Shown here: one piece after another, positions 16,163-24,726 of the stretch
How positions within the stretch are numbered: the first letter of the stretch is position 1
How the letters are laid out: every line of letters starts with the position of its first letter
From: DRGT01 sp035685445
GTDB taxonomy: Archaea; Thermoproteota; Nitrososphaeria; Nitrososphaerales; Nitrosopumilaceae
Assembly (NCBI GenBank): GCA_035685445.1
Contig: DASSAK010000005.1
Span: 1 to 36,454, forward strand
Length of the DNA stretch: 36,454 nt
Reading direction: 5' to 3'
Notes under the pieces: model-generated
Databases searched by the model: none
The model's input: only the letters and a program-made list of their open reading frames with translations
What the model was told of the DNA's origin: nothing
Program-made: the position numbers and the translations under genes

Positions 16163-17929
16163 TTATTGAGACTTTGAATCTTGGATAACTTTTTTCTGCC
16201 CATTGTAAAGAGTGATAACTTCTTCTGTTGTAGATGCATCCTCTGGTGCTTTTTCTAATCTAATTTTTCCAGTAAACTTTGGAAAACGCAATGCAAGACC
16301 GCTGTTCTTTCTGATAATGTCACTTGCTGTCTTGTGAATTGGACTAAGTGTGATTTCTGATGCTACAATCTCTAAAACTAATTCTGGTTCAAACCACACA
16401 TCAGCTTCCATTTCACTATTTATTCTTGGATTTTTTTTCAAAGTAACTTTTTCTTGTAATAATTGATATAGTTGATCTAAATTTTCATCTGAAAAACCTG
16501 TTCCAACTTTACATATGCTTGGAAAAGTATCTGTTTCATCATCGTATGCTGCTAACAACAAAGTTCCGTATCTTCCAGTTCTTCTACCTCTTCCAAAGAA
16601 TGCGCCAATGACAACTAAGTCTAAGCTGTCACCTAACTCATTTCTATATTCTCGTTTTAGCTTTAGCCAGTTACTTCCTCTAGATCCAGCCTTGTATGTT
16701 GCATTTAACATCTTTAACATGAGTCCCTCGCATCCAGAATTGATGCTGTTTTCAAGAAATTCCTCAATTTCATTTTCATTTTGAACAATTGTCATTGGAA
16801 CGAGTTTTGCAAAATCATTTTCTACAACAATTTTTTTTAGAGTCTCTCTTCTTTTTTCATATTCTTCATCAAGCCAACTCTTACCATTTGCATACATTAC
16901 ATCAAAAAAGTTCACAGTTATGGGATACTCTGACACCGCTTTCTCAATTTTATATTTTCTACGTCTATGCATTAATTCCTGAAATGGTAAAAACTCTCCC
17001 GTATTTTCATTGATTGCAACAACTTCTGCTTCAACAATTAACTCAGTTGATTTTAGTGCCTGTGAAATTTTTTCCACAATGTCAGGGTAATAACTGGTAA
17101 TGTCTTCTAAGCTTCTTGAAAATAATTTTATTTTATCATCTTTCATATGAATCTGAGCACGTTCACCATCAAGTTTGTATTCTGCAGCAAACTTGTCGCC
17201 CATTTTTTCAATGGCTTCTCTTTCACTTTTTACTCTCTCTGCAAGCATTGGCCTAACAGGTTTGAAAACTGTAACTTGAAATGCTTTAATTCCCTCAAGA
17301 CCTTCTTTTGAAATAACTTCTGCTACGTTTCCCAAATCACTTGATACATTGTATGCTTTCTCAAGAGCTTCGCGGTTATCTTTTGTTCCTGTATATGCTA
17401 TTGCTAATGCATCCATGACTGTGTTTTCTGCAATCCCTAGCCGCAATGTTCCAAGTAAAATTTTTAGAATAAATCTGGCTTCTAACGGGTTTGCATCATT
17501 TAACAAACTGGAAATGTATTTCATCTTCATGTCTTGAGATCTCGCCCCTTCAAGTTTTGCAATTTTAAAAAGTGTCTCATAAACACGCTCAACTGTGATG
17601 TCTTCTACAACAAATGTCGTCTGAGCTTTTTGTTCTAAAATTATTGATGCCGCATGACCCAAGTCCCCCCCTTTTCTGTATTCGTCTTCAATCTTTTTTG
17701 TTGGGATTGCAGAAGATTTTGAAATTGCTCTAATTGCCAATTTTTCTGCCACTCCGATTTCTACTCCCTCATAATCTGGACGTAGCTTTCCTTGAATCAA
17801 GTAAACAATTTTTGAAATTATTTCTGGAGGGGTTTTTTTGAATAAATCTACAAGAATTTGCGTTAGTTCTAATCTTTTTGTTGTGTCCTCCATCTTTTTG
17901 AATGCATCAGCTAAAACTGCGAATTCCAC
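16163..17929 (-). CDS. lig: ATP-dependent DNA ligase
   Basis: Seals DNA nicks using ATP, mainly in replication and repair. The 588-residue protein has the archaeal/eukaryotic type I layout: N-terminal DNA-binding domain (1-220), nucleotidyltransferase with K252 in EYKLDGERAQIH, and a C-terminal OB domain. Later motifs include EAEVVA, FFDVMYANG, EGLMLK and WLKLKREY. The start is GTG 17929. It is transcribed alone, and its length fits the family. No PCNA-binding motif was confidently assigned. Confidence 0.97.
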   Translation of the reverse strand: MEFAVLADAFKKMEDTTKRLELTQILVDLFKKTPPEIISKIVYLIQGKLRPDYEGVEIGVAEKLAIRAISKSSAIPTKKIEDEYRKGGDLGHAASIILEQKAQTTFVVEDITVERVYETLFKIAKLEGARSQDMKMKYISSLLNDANPLEARFILKILLGTLRLGIAENTVMDALAIAYTGTKDNREALEKAYNVSSDLGNVAEVISKEGLEGIKAFQVTVFKPVRPMLAERVKSEREAIEKMGDKFAAEYKLDGERAQIHMKDDKIKLFSRSLEDITSYYPDIVEKISQALKSTELIVEAEVVAINENTGEFLPFQELMHRRRKYKIEKAVSEYPITVNFFDVMYANGKSWLDEEYEKRRETLKKIVVENDFAKLVPMTIVQNENEIEEFLENSINSGCEGLMLKMLNATYKAGSRGSNWLKLKREYRNELGDSLDLVVIGAFFGRGRRTGRYGTLLLAAYDDETDTFPSICKVGTGFSDENLDQLYQLLQEKVTLKKNPRINSEMEADVWFEPELVLEIVASEITLSPIHKTASDIIRKNSGLALRFPKFTGKIRLEKAPEDASTTEEVITLYNGQKKVIQDSKSQ

Positions 17930-18035
17930 TTTGATTTTTTACAATATCCTGAATAAAAGTTTGAATTTACTTGTACTCGACAATCTTACACATTTTAACG
18001 AAAACACGTTTTGTAGCAGGTGTTAAATCAACCAT

Positions 18036-18905
18036 TTAATTGCCTTGAATGGGTACAAAAACTTCTTCAAGGTTTTGAATCCATGATAGCCAACTAGATT
18101 TTAGGTTTCGTGGACCACCAACATAAAAGTCTGCAAAGTAGTAACCATTTTCTTCAAGATTTTTTGTTTCTATGTTTTTGCGTCTTAACAAATCCAAAGT
18201 ATCGTTCATTTCAACTTTGTCATAAAATCTCCTTTGCTTTAATGGTCCAATTTTGGTTTTTATTAATTCGAAATTATTTTCTTTAAAAACTCTTTCAATA
18301 TTAATCGTATTAAAAATTCTAAGAACAGTAAATGCAAAAATTGGAAGAGGGCCTTTGTCGTTTTCAATATGTGAGAATATTTTTGAAAATGATTTTTCCC
18401 CAATATATCCAACACATCCAGTTGAAATAATTAGGTCAATGTCCTGCATTGCTTGTTGGAGTCTGGAAGGAACGGTCTCTTTTTCTAAATTTACACAAAA
18501 ACTATCGTTACATAATCCGGCATTTTCTGCAAAATCTAATGCTTGTGCTGAGGTATCAACTAGATAAAATTCAAGGTTGGAGTTGTTGTTTGGCAGATCA
18601 TCAAAAAAATCCTGAGTGGATTTAATTGAAGGGCTAGGATTGTCTTTTAAAAAGAAACTATCCAGTTCTGACATTATTAATTCGTGGTTTAACAATGCCG
18701 AGTTTATTCCATAAGAGCTTCCAAGGTCTAGAATTTTAACTGACCTTTTTTTATAATTTACAACACGTTCTGCAAGATGTTTGTAAAGTGGTTTTGTTTG
18801 ATCAGGTATTCTGTATTCTAAATTTTTCATTTCTTCAAGATATGGTGTTGGCTGCTTTCGTGTGTAAATATCAGAAAAATCTTTCTTAACTACTAATTCT
18901 TCCAT
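18036..18905 (-). CDS. Class I methyltransferase-like protein
   Basis: A 289-residue protein. Residues near 57-70 read VKILDLGSSYGINSALL, the SAM-binding glycine loop of class I methyltransferases, followed by an acidic strand end (LVDTSAQALDFA) and IDLIISTGCVGYIGE in the motif IV position. The substrate is not evident; a small molecule is more likely than a nucleic acid, since no RNA-binding domain is attached. About 106 bp without a gene separates it from the ligase gene downstream. ATG start. Confidence 0.78.
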   Translation of the reverse strand: MEELVVKKDFSDIYTRKQPTPYLEEMKNLEYRIPDQTKPLYKHLAERVVNYKKRSVKILDLGSSYGINSALLNHELIMSELDSFFLKDNPSPSIKSTQDFFDDLPNNNSNLEFYLVDTSAQALDFAENAGLCNDSFCVNLEKETVPSRLQQAMQDIDLIISTGCVGYIGEKSFSKIFSHIENDKGPLPIFAFTVLRIFNTINIERVFKENNFELIKTKIGPLKQRRFYDKVEMNDTLDLLRRKNIETKNLEENGYYFADFYVGGPRNLKSSWLSWIQNLEEVFVPIQGN

Positions 18906-18978
18906 TTAAACACCTGCCATTTTATCTTTTATAAAAGAAACTAATGCTTGAAAAGTAAAATTCATTTTTAATTTAAAA

Positions 18979-19395
18979 TTAAATATATTTGAAAATTGTT
19001 CTTTTTGATGATCTAGGAGTATCAGACACTAGTGCAAAATTATACAATGGATAAGAATTCTTGTATTGTTTCATAAAACTCCATGCAACATCATGAGTTT
19101 TGAATTCTGTTCGTATTCCATCCATTTGAGCTTCTTTTCCATATACATCAAATATGACAACGGAATAGTTTTTTGGAATGTTGTTAGGCTTTGCTTTCAT
19201 TAACCAAATTAATGCAAACAGAAAAACTGACGCTAAAATCACTGCCTCGCTAAAATCTTTGAAAAATGACCATACTATGTTTGGTATTGTTTGTCCAAAT
19301 AACTGAGCAACAAAGTATGAAAATGATATTATTCCTAGTGATATGATAATATACTGTTTTAGCTCGAAAACTTTGTTAAAATCTTGAATTTGCAA
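18979..19395 (-). CDS. Two-helix membrane protein of unknown function
   Basis: Not recognised. The 138-residue protein has two hydrophobic helices (about 14-33 and 49-66) and a C-terminal soluble domain with strands VVIFDVYG and FALVSDT. It begins at a TTG; no closer alternative start was found. Upstream TTAAAAG lies about 30 nt from the start and TATATAAG about 10 nt away, so the promoter is unclear. It is flanked by the FBP aldolase/phosphatase and the methyltransferase-like gene on the same strand. Confidence 0.62.
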   Translation of the reverse strand: MQIQDFNKVFELKQYIIISLGIISFSYFVAQLFGQTIPNIVWSFFKDFSEAVILASVFLFALIWLMKAKPNNIPKNYSVVIFDVYGKEAQMDGIRTEFKTHDVAWSFMKQYKNSYPLYNFALVSDTPRSSKRTIFKYI

Positions 19396-19471
19396 CTATT
19401 CTTATATATCTCTGATTTCTTTTAACTCTTTGCTGATTTTTAATACACAAACTGTGAAATAATTTCAACGT

Positions 19472-20608
19472 TCAATCTGGATCCTCATAGGATTCTTTTC
19501 TACCAGATGAAGACTTGGTGTCTTCTAACGATTTCATTTTTTCATGAAGTTTTTCCATTCTTGCTTTATACCCTTCTGCATATTCTAATTCTGAAGGAAC
19601 AAGTGTAGCTGGATGAATGAATCCCTGACTTCTCATAGCCAATGCTTTTTTTGTTGCAATCTCTCTAACATAATCCCAATCTGCAGTGGAAAAACCATCA
19701 AATGGTCCAGTTAGTTTTCCATCATGCATACTAAATACAAGAGCTTCAACAATAGGAATACAGTAATCAATTGTTGCTGCAGAATTAATTTTTACAGGCA
19801 TTAGTGGCATGTTATGGCTGCCCCTGGTATTACCAGCTACATAATGTGGATTATTAAAAACACTTCCTGCTTCTTCTGTTGCTGGAAATTTTTTCTGTGT
19901 TCTAACAATACAAATAGGATCATCTTTTCCAACATATGTCCCTGCTATGTTGTGTAATCTGTCAGTTGATGCAGAAACAATTGGTTCCCCATCTTTGGTG
20001 TTTATGGTGGATACAACATATCTGCCAGGATACATCAGGGCAGCTTCAATTGTGGGCTTGTCTTCCCACAAGGACAGTTCTGCAATTTTTCCTTCCTCCA
20101 CATCCATGATGTTAAAAACTACTCCTTCTGCAAGAGATTTGTTTACAATTAGTCCAGTATTGCTAAGTCCATCAACAAACAATCGATAAAATGGATAGTT
20201 AAAGGCACCTGGCTCGGTTTTATCTGCAGCAAACACAGTAAATGCCTCATTTGGTCTTTCTTCAAACTCTAATTCTGCAACACCAGGACCCATTCCTTTT
20301 ACATTGCCCGAAAAAGAATCTTTTAGAAGATCTTGGCCTGCACCATAAAGTCCTTCTTGCTTTGCAACTTGGGTGGCTTCTTCAAATGCAGTCCAAGCTA
20401 ATTTATGAATATCTTCATTATCAATTCCCTTAGTGTGGGTCATGATAATGTGAATGTCATCGCCACAATAACCAACATAATGATCAATTAACATGTCTCC
20501 TGCACCTTTTATCGTTTTTCTAACAGAATCTAACAAACCATCACTTGGTCTAGTATGTCCTCCAACTCCGCCTACATCTGCTTTGATTACAGAGACAGTA
20601 ATTTTCAT
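19472..20608 (-). CDS. fbp: Fructose-1,6-bisphosphate aldolase/phosphatase
   Basis: Bifunctional gluconeogenic enzyme that condenses triose phosphates and dephosphorylates the product to fructose 6-phosphate. The N-terminus ISVIKADVGG-like block and GGHTRPS bind metal; YCGDDIHIIMTH, FAADKTEPGAFN, NPHYVAGNTRGSHNMPLMPV and GPFDGFSTADWDYVR are all family blocks. Length (378 residues from ATG 20608) is normal. A TTG twelve bases upstream extends the frame but is less likely, as ACATAAATC lies 29 nt from the ATG. It feeds carbon fixed through acetyl-CoA into hexoses. Confidence 0.96.
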   Translation of the reverse strand: MKITVSVIKADVGGVGGHTRPSDGLLDSVRKTIKGAGDMLIDHYVGYCGDDIHIIMTHTKGIDNEDIHKLAWTAFEEATQVAKQEGLYGAGQDLLKDSFSGNVKGMGPGVAELEFEERPNEAFTVFAADKTEPGAFNYPFYRLFVDGLSNTGLIVNKSLAEGVVFNIMDVEEGKIAELSLWEDKPTIEAALMYPGRYVVSTINTKDGEPIVSASTDRLHNIAGTYVGKDDPICIVRTQKKFPATEEAGSVFNNPHYVAGNTRGSHNMPLMPVKINSAATIDYCIPIVEALVFSMHDGKLTGPFDGFSTADWDYVREIATKKALAMRSQGFIHPATLVPSELEYAEGYKARMEKLHEKMKSLEDTKSSSGRKESYEDPD

Positions 20609-20740
20609 GGAATTTGTCAATGGTCTCTTTGATTTATGTGTAAGTTCTAAAAAATTTCGATCTCAAAAAAATTGAAAAAACTTTGAGTTTTTTTCAAAAA
20701 ATCGGAAAGGTAATAAATCCCCTCAAACTAGGAATTCGAT

Positions 20741-22039
20741 ATGGCAGATAAGGACCACCTTAACTTGATAATTACAGGTCATATTGATAATGGAAAGTCT
20801 ACAACCATGGGTCACTTTCTCATGGACTTGGGCGTAGTTGATGAAAGAACCATTTCTCAGCACGCAGAAGAATCTGAAAAAACAGGCAAAGGTGACACTT
20901 TCAAGTACGCTTGGGTTATGGATAATATTAAAGATGAAAGAGAAAGAGGCATTACAATCGATCTCGCTTTTCAAAAATTTGAAACTCCAAAATACTTTTT
21001 CACATTAATTGATGCTCCTGGCCATCGTGACTTTATCAAAAACATGATTACTGGTGCCTCAGAAGCAGATTGTGCAGTCTTAGTGCTTTCTGCAAAAGAA
21101 GGTGAAACAGATACTGCTATTGCTCCAGGTGGTCAGGCAAGAGAGCATGCATTTTTGCTAAAAACATTAGGTGTAAACCAACTAATTGTTGCAATCAACA
21201 AAATGGATGACAGTAACTATTCTGAAGATGCTTTTAACAAAGCAAAAGAAAAGGCTGAAAAATTAATCAAATCCGTTGGTTACAAAGTTGACCAAGTACC
21301 AATTATTCCAGTTTCAGGTTGGAAAGGAGATAATCTTGTAAAGAAATCAGAAAACATGTCTTGGTGGAAAGGAAAAACACTTCTTGAAGCATTTGATGAC
21401 TTTACAGTACCTGAAAAACCAACAGGAAAACCACTCCGTGTTCCAATACAAGATGTTTATTCAATTACTGGTGTTGGAACAGTGCCAGTAGGTCGTGTAG
21501 AGACTGGTACCATGAAGCCTAATGATAAAATTATTGTAATGCCTTCTGGCGCAACTGGAGAAATTAAATCAATTGAAACACATCACCAAGAAATGCCTTC
21601 TGCATCAGCTGGTGACAACATTGGTTTCAATCTTAGAGGCGTTGACAGAAAAGATATCAAACGAGGAGATGTTATGGGAACTCCTGACGCACCACCAAAA
21701 GTTGCAAAAGAATTCAAAGCACAAATTATAGTTATACATCACCCAACTGCTATTGCCCCTGGATATACTCCTGTAATGCACTGTCACACTGCACAAGTTG
21801 CAGCAACCGTTACAGAATTTGAAGCAAAAATTAATCCAGCTAGTGGTGCAGTTGAAGAACAGAATCCTAAATTTCTTAAAGTTGGAGATTCTGCAATAGT
21901 AAAGATTAGGCCAGTAAGACCAACTCCTATTGAAACATTCCAAGACTTTCCAGAGATGGGAAGATTTGCATTACGTGATATGGGTGCAACAATAGCAGCT
22001 GGAATCGTCAAAGAAATTACTGAAGAACACAAACCCTAG
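20741..22039 (+). CDS. tuf: Translation elongation factor EF-1 alpha
   Basis: Delivers aminoacyl-tRNA to the ribosome in a GTP-dependent way. All G motifs are present: G1 GHIDNGKST (13-21), the effector segment RERGITIDLAF, G3 DAPGHRDF, G4 NKMD, and an SGWKGDN region, followed by two beta-barrel domains. G1 has Asn17 where most members have His. TAATAAATC about 25 nt before the ATG fits a leaderless promoter. uS10 follows after a 10-base gap with GGGAAGAG as ribosome-binding site, the usual archaeal tuf-rps10 pair. Confidence 0.98.
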   Translation: MADKDHLNLIITGHIDNGKSTTMGHFLMDLGVVDERTISQHAEESEKTGKGDTFKYAWVMDNIKDERERGITIDLAFQKFETPKYFFTLIDAPGHRDFIKNMITGASEADCAVLVLSAKEGETDTAIAPGGQAREHAFLLKTLGVNQLIVAINKMDDSNYSEDAFNKAKEKAEKLIKSVGYKVDQVPIIPVSGWKGDNLVKKSENMSWWKGKTLLEAFDDFTVPEKPTGKPLRVPIQDVYSITGVGTVPVGRVETGTMKPNDKIIVMPSGATGEIKSIETHHQEMPSASAGDNIGFNLRGVDRKDIKRGDVMGTPDAPPKVAKEFKAQIIVIHHPTAIAPGYTPVMHCHTAQVAATVTEFEAKINPASGAVEEQNPKFLKVGDSAIVKIRPVRPTPIETFQDFPEMGRFALRDMGATIAAGIVKEITEEHKP

Positions 22040-22049
22040 GGAAGAGTAG

Positions 22050-22358
22050 ATGACACAATCTGCTCGAATTAAATTAACTAGTACCAGTCTGCCCAAACTA
22101 GATGGTGTTTGTGGCGACATTATGGGAATAGGAAAAAAAACTGGCGTTAGAGTAAAAGGACCAACCCCCCTTCCCGTAAAAAGACTACACATTGCCACTA
22201 GAAAATCTCCCTGTGGGAATGGGACTGAGACATATGAAAAATGGGAAATGAGAATGCATCGAAGAATTATTGATATTAATGCCGATGATAAAGCAATTCG
22301 ACAATTGATGAGGCTAAAAATTCCTGATGATGTTTACATCGAATTGTCCTTAAAGTAA
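22050..22358 (+). CDS. rps10: 30S ribosomal protein uS10
   Basis: A 102-residue uS10 protein. The blocks ARIKLTST, GPTPLPVKRLHIATRKSPCGNGTETYEKWEMRMHRR-type core and the ending KIPDDVYIELSL are diagnostic. It is second in the tuf operon and preceded by a purine-rich Shine-Dalgarno sequence (GGGAAGAG) that overlaps the tuf end region. The loop resembles that of other archaea. Confidence 0.98.
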   Translation: MTQSARIKLTSTSLPKLDGVCGDIMGIGKKTGVRVKGPTPLPVKRLHIATRKSPCGNGTETYEKWEMRMHRRIIDINADDKAIRQLMRLKIPDDVYIELSLK

Positions 22359-22386
22359 ATTTGTTAGCCTTAAATTATAGAAGAAT

Positions 22387-22623
22387 ATGGTGAACAACAT
22401 GGCTGAAGAAAACATTGAATCAGAAACTGCGGTGGAGTCAACTGAACCAGTAGAAACTGCACCTGTAGCAGAAAAATTTGATGTGATATATTCTTGTCTA
22501 CGATGTGGTACAAATGTGCCAAATTCTGAATTAAGTAGATTGCCAGAAATAAAATGTATTTGTGGTTTTAGAGTATTTACCAAAGTAAGAGCTCCAGTTG
22601 TAAAATCAATCAAAGCAATTTAA
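22387..22623 (+). CDS. rpoP: RNA polymerase subunit Rpo12 (P)
   Basis: The C-terminal 45 residues match the small zinc-binding polymerase subunit: YSCLRCGTNVPNSEL, then IKCICGFRVFTKVRAPVVK. The first knuckle is CxxC but the second is C-I-C, one residue shorter than the usual CxxC. A Glu/Thr-rich N-terminal extension of about 30 residues precedes the domain. A second in-frame ATG four codons in (22399) is an alternative start. It is third in the tuf-rps10 cluster and overlaps the convergent zinc-finger gene by four bases (TTAA). Confidence 0.88.
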   Translation: MVNNMAEENIESETAVESTEPVETAPVAEKFDVIYSCLRCGTNVPNSELSRLPEIKCICGFRVFTKVRAPVVKSIKAI

Positions 22624-22817
22624 TTTCTGTCGCTTTTGTAACTATGCTTTCTTTGTAAATGAGTTCTCATACTCTCCATGCTTGAAAACGATTCTTTACA
22701 TTCTTTACAATAGTATGGATCTTTATCATGAACAACTTGTTGATGCTGCATTAATTCTTCTTGTCGGGAGAACTTTCTATGGCACGCCTTACATTCAAAC
22801 TTGCTAAAAAACTTCAT
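22620..22817 (-). CDS. Two-finger C2H2 zinc-finger protein
   Basis: A 65-residue protein made of two classical C2H2 fingers: C9/C12/H25/H30 and C37/C40/H53/H58, both with spacing C-x2-C-x12-H-x4-H and an aromatic residue after the second Cys. A basic tail follows. It probably binds nucleic acid, though protein contact is possible. Its ATG shares a base with the stop of the triple zinc-ribbon gene (TAATG), so the two are translationally coupled. Confidence 0.88.
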   Translation of the reverse strand: MKFFSKFECKACHRKFSRQEELMQHQQVVHDKDPYYCKECKESFSSMESMRTHLQRKHSYKSDRN

Positions 22818-23227
22818 TATCCAAATTCAGCTTTTTTTGTATCCCAACAATTTCTACATAACTGTCCTTCAATCTTCCATTTTCCCTTGGGATTGTATCT
22901 AATCAAACCTAGCTTTGCTCCACACAGGCTACAATAGTTCTTTTTTGTGTTAAATGACTCTTCTTTTTTATCAAAACACTCTTTGCACAACAAACCTTCC
23001 ATGTCCCACTGCCATCGTGGTTCCCACAAGTCTGTGATCTTTTTTGTAATTCCACAACTAACACAGGATTGTCTAACCTTTCCTTCATAGAATTCTTTCA
23101 TTTTATCAACATGACAATCGCCACAAAGTGGGCCCTTTATTCGCCATTCTCTTTTTGGTTTGTGTTTGTGTGTAATCTCTTTGTTGCATATGGTACAGTG
23201 AGCTGGTTTTTTGCTAAATAATCCCAT
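22817..23227 (-). CDS. Triple zinc-ribbon protein
   Basis: A 136-residue protein with three consecutive modules of about 43 residues. Each has CxxC, about 20-22 residues with a Trp and a Gly-x-Leu-Cys, then xxC: C11/C14/C35/C38, C55/C58/C81/C84, C99/C102/C124/C127. WRIKGPLC, WDMEGLLC and WKIEGQLC align at the same place. Nothing else is attached apart from an MGLFSKK start. It should bind three zinc ions. The family is not recognised; roles in RNA or protein binding are guesses. TTTTTTAAA lies about 28 nt before the ATG. First gene of a two-gene operon. Confidence 0.85.
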   Translation of the reverse strand: MGLFSKKPAHCTICNKEITHKHKPKREWRIKGPLCGDCHVDKMKEFYEGKVRQSCVSCGITKKITDLWEPRWQWDMEGLLCKECFDKKEESFNTKKNYCSLCGAKLGLIRYNPKGKWKIEGQLCRNCWDTKKAEFG

Positions 23228-23307
23228 TTCTATAACTCTATCTTTGCCGTTTAAAAAACATAATATTTTTTCATAGAGTTAATGATTAAATAACCCACAA
23301 ATGATAT

Positions 23308-23700
23308 TTAATTCATCTCAGAAAAATATTCATCAACAATTTCAATCACTTCATTAGTTATCACTTCATGAAAGGCTTGAGGTTCCATGCTTACTAAAAT
23401 AACTCCCCTTTTTGTAAACGGAATAGTGATCCGTTTAATTTTTTCGAATTGAGCCATCGCATAAATTGGCCTTCCTAGCTTTGGAGATAGAGATTGACGC
23501 ATTTCCCATCTTGAATAAGTATCCCGCAGGGATTTTTCTGTTTCCTGAGGAGTTAACAGGTTTGTAATTCCCCCTCTCATTTTTATGTACAATTTGGATT
23601 TATAGTAAATTCCTACATAACGGATGTTCTTGTCTAGTTTTAATACATTAGTACAAAAACTTTCAAATTTAGAATTAATCATCCCAGATTCCAATTTCAT
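23308..23700 (-). CDS. Small lineage-specific protein, DUF6659-like (copy C)
   Basis: A 130-residue protein with the scaffold of copies A and B near the left end: FESFCTNVLKLD, IRYVGIYYKSKL, a Gly-rich loop followed by LTPQE, LGRPIYAMAQFEKIKRITIPF and VILVSMEP. A Met at position 7 is a possible second start. The promoter region carries two TGTATTACA elements flanking a TATA-like site. Function unknown. Confidence 0.72.
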   Translation of the reverse strand: MKLESGMINSKFESFCTNVLKLDKNIRYVGIYYKSKLYIKMRGGITNLLTPQETEKSLRDTYSRWEMRQSLSPKLGRPIYAMAQFEKIKRITIPFTKRGVILVSMEPQAFHEVITNEVIEIVDEYFSEMN

Positions 23701-23701
23701 T

Positions 23702-23750
23702 TTGTATTACATTATGAAGTTATAAACACTGTAAATTGCATTGTATTACA
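23702..23750. promoter_or_regulatory. Paired TTGTATTACA elements around a TATA-like site
   Basis: TTGTATTACA occurs at 23702-23711 and 23741-23750. The TGTATTACA core is close to a 9-bp palindrome (TGTA-N-TACA). Midway between them lies AAGTTATAAA (23718-23727), the presumed TATA box of the minus-strand gene starting at 23700. Such symmetric placement suggests a dimeric repressor site; the regulator is unknown. Confidence 0.45.
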
Positions 23751-23890
23751 ATTTTGATGTCTTTATACCTAATTTTTTTCAGTACTAGAAAAAAATTACA
23801 GAATTTTTAGTATTTTCAAAAAGTTATTAGTAATACTTTCGAATTCAACGTAATTGTAAATTTTTTTCAAATACAGATTATCAGATAATA

Positions 23891-23924
23891 GTTTTTGTCA
23901 TTATCATATTGTAATGACAAAAAC
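23891..23924. promoter_or_regulatory. 13-bp perfect inverted repeat over the protease start codon
   Basis: GTTTTTGTCATTA (23891-23903) is the exact reverse complement of TAATGACAAAAAC (23912-23924), with 8 bases between. The right arm contains the ATG (23914) of the downstream metalloprotease. If transcription is leaderless the left arm is not in the mRNA, so the element would act on DNA; with a leader it would form a stem hiding the start. Confidence 0.6.
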
Positions 23925-24726
23925 ATGCCTTGAAACAAATCAAAATAAACACGAAGAATTTAACCTACAAAGAATTCAAAAAACTCAAACAATTACATTA
24001 GTGACCCTCGTTGGTCTAACAATTCTGATTTCAAGTACATTTCTTCAGGATGCAAAATCAATCGAATCACATGAAGACATTTTACCAAAATCAAGATATA
24101 TAATTGAAAACCTCAAAGGTGATTCTCTTGGAACTAATTTTTATTGGGAGATGATTCCGGGAGAATCACTTTATGTAAACATAAAAAATGATGCAGAACT
24201 TCCAATAGAAAAAATACATATTGTCAAGGATGCTATTTTATCAACCGAGTTTTACGAGATTGATGATCACAAGCTTGGCAAAGCACCAAAAGGAACAATA
24301 TCAAAATATTACCTAGGATGGCAGGGTGCACTTTCAGACATAGGACAGGAAACTGAAAATCCAATTCCAAAAAGTTTTGACATACGAAGTGTTGGAAATG
24401 GTGCTGGCGACATCATAATAATATTATCAAACATGATAGATGGCGACGGTGTTACAGGAATTACCAAATCAACTGTATATGAAAACCAGATTCTAAAATC
24501 AGAAATTACAGTTTTTGATGCGTCATCACTAACAGACAGAGAGTTAGAGAGAGTGATTCGACACGAGTTTGGTCACGCTTTGGGACTTGCACACTCTAGT
24601 GCACCTGAAGATCTAATGTATCCTGAAGTCAAAACCCCATATCCATACATTTCAGATTGCAATATCTATGGAATAGTTTCATTGTATGATGGCAAGACAA
24701 ACGAGGAGGTGATTTGTGAAAAATGA
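23914..24726 (+). CDS. Membrane-anchored matrixin-like metalloprotease
   Basis: A 270-residue protein with a hydrophobic segment at about 27-45 that acts as signal anchor or late signal peptide, placing the catalytic part outside. The zinc site HEFGHALGLAH gives H217, H221 and H227 with catalytic E218, and the later LMYP is the Met-turn of metzincins. It is related to archaeal and bacterial matrixins (M10A/M10B-like). Cys residues near the end may form a disulfide. A 13-bp inverted repeat covers the start. A 43-codon ORF overlaps the stop by four bases. Confidence 0.9.
   Translation: MTKTCLETNQNKHEEFNLQRIQKTQTITLVTLVGLTILISSTFLQDAKSIESHEDILPKSRYIIENLKGDSLGTNFYWEMIPGESLYVNIKNDAELPIEKIHIVKDAILSTEFYEIDDHKLGKAPKGTISKYYLGWQGALSDIGQETENPIPKSFDIRSVGNGAGDIIIILSNMIDGDGVTGITKSTVYENQILKSEITVFDASSLTDRELERVIRHEFGHALGLAHSSAPEDLMYPEVKTPYPYISDCNIYGIVSLYDGKTNEEVICEK

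Noticed and set aside
17930..18035. Gap between ligase and methyltransferase-like genes examined for a tRNA or small RNA
   Set aside because: No cloverleaf, T-loop consensus or stable GC-rich stem is visible; it is probably promoter and 3' end sequence.
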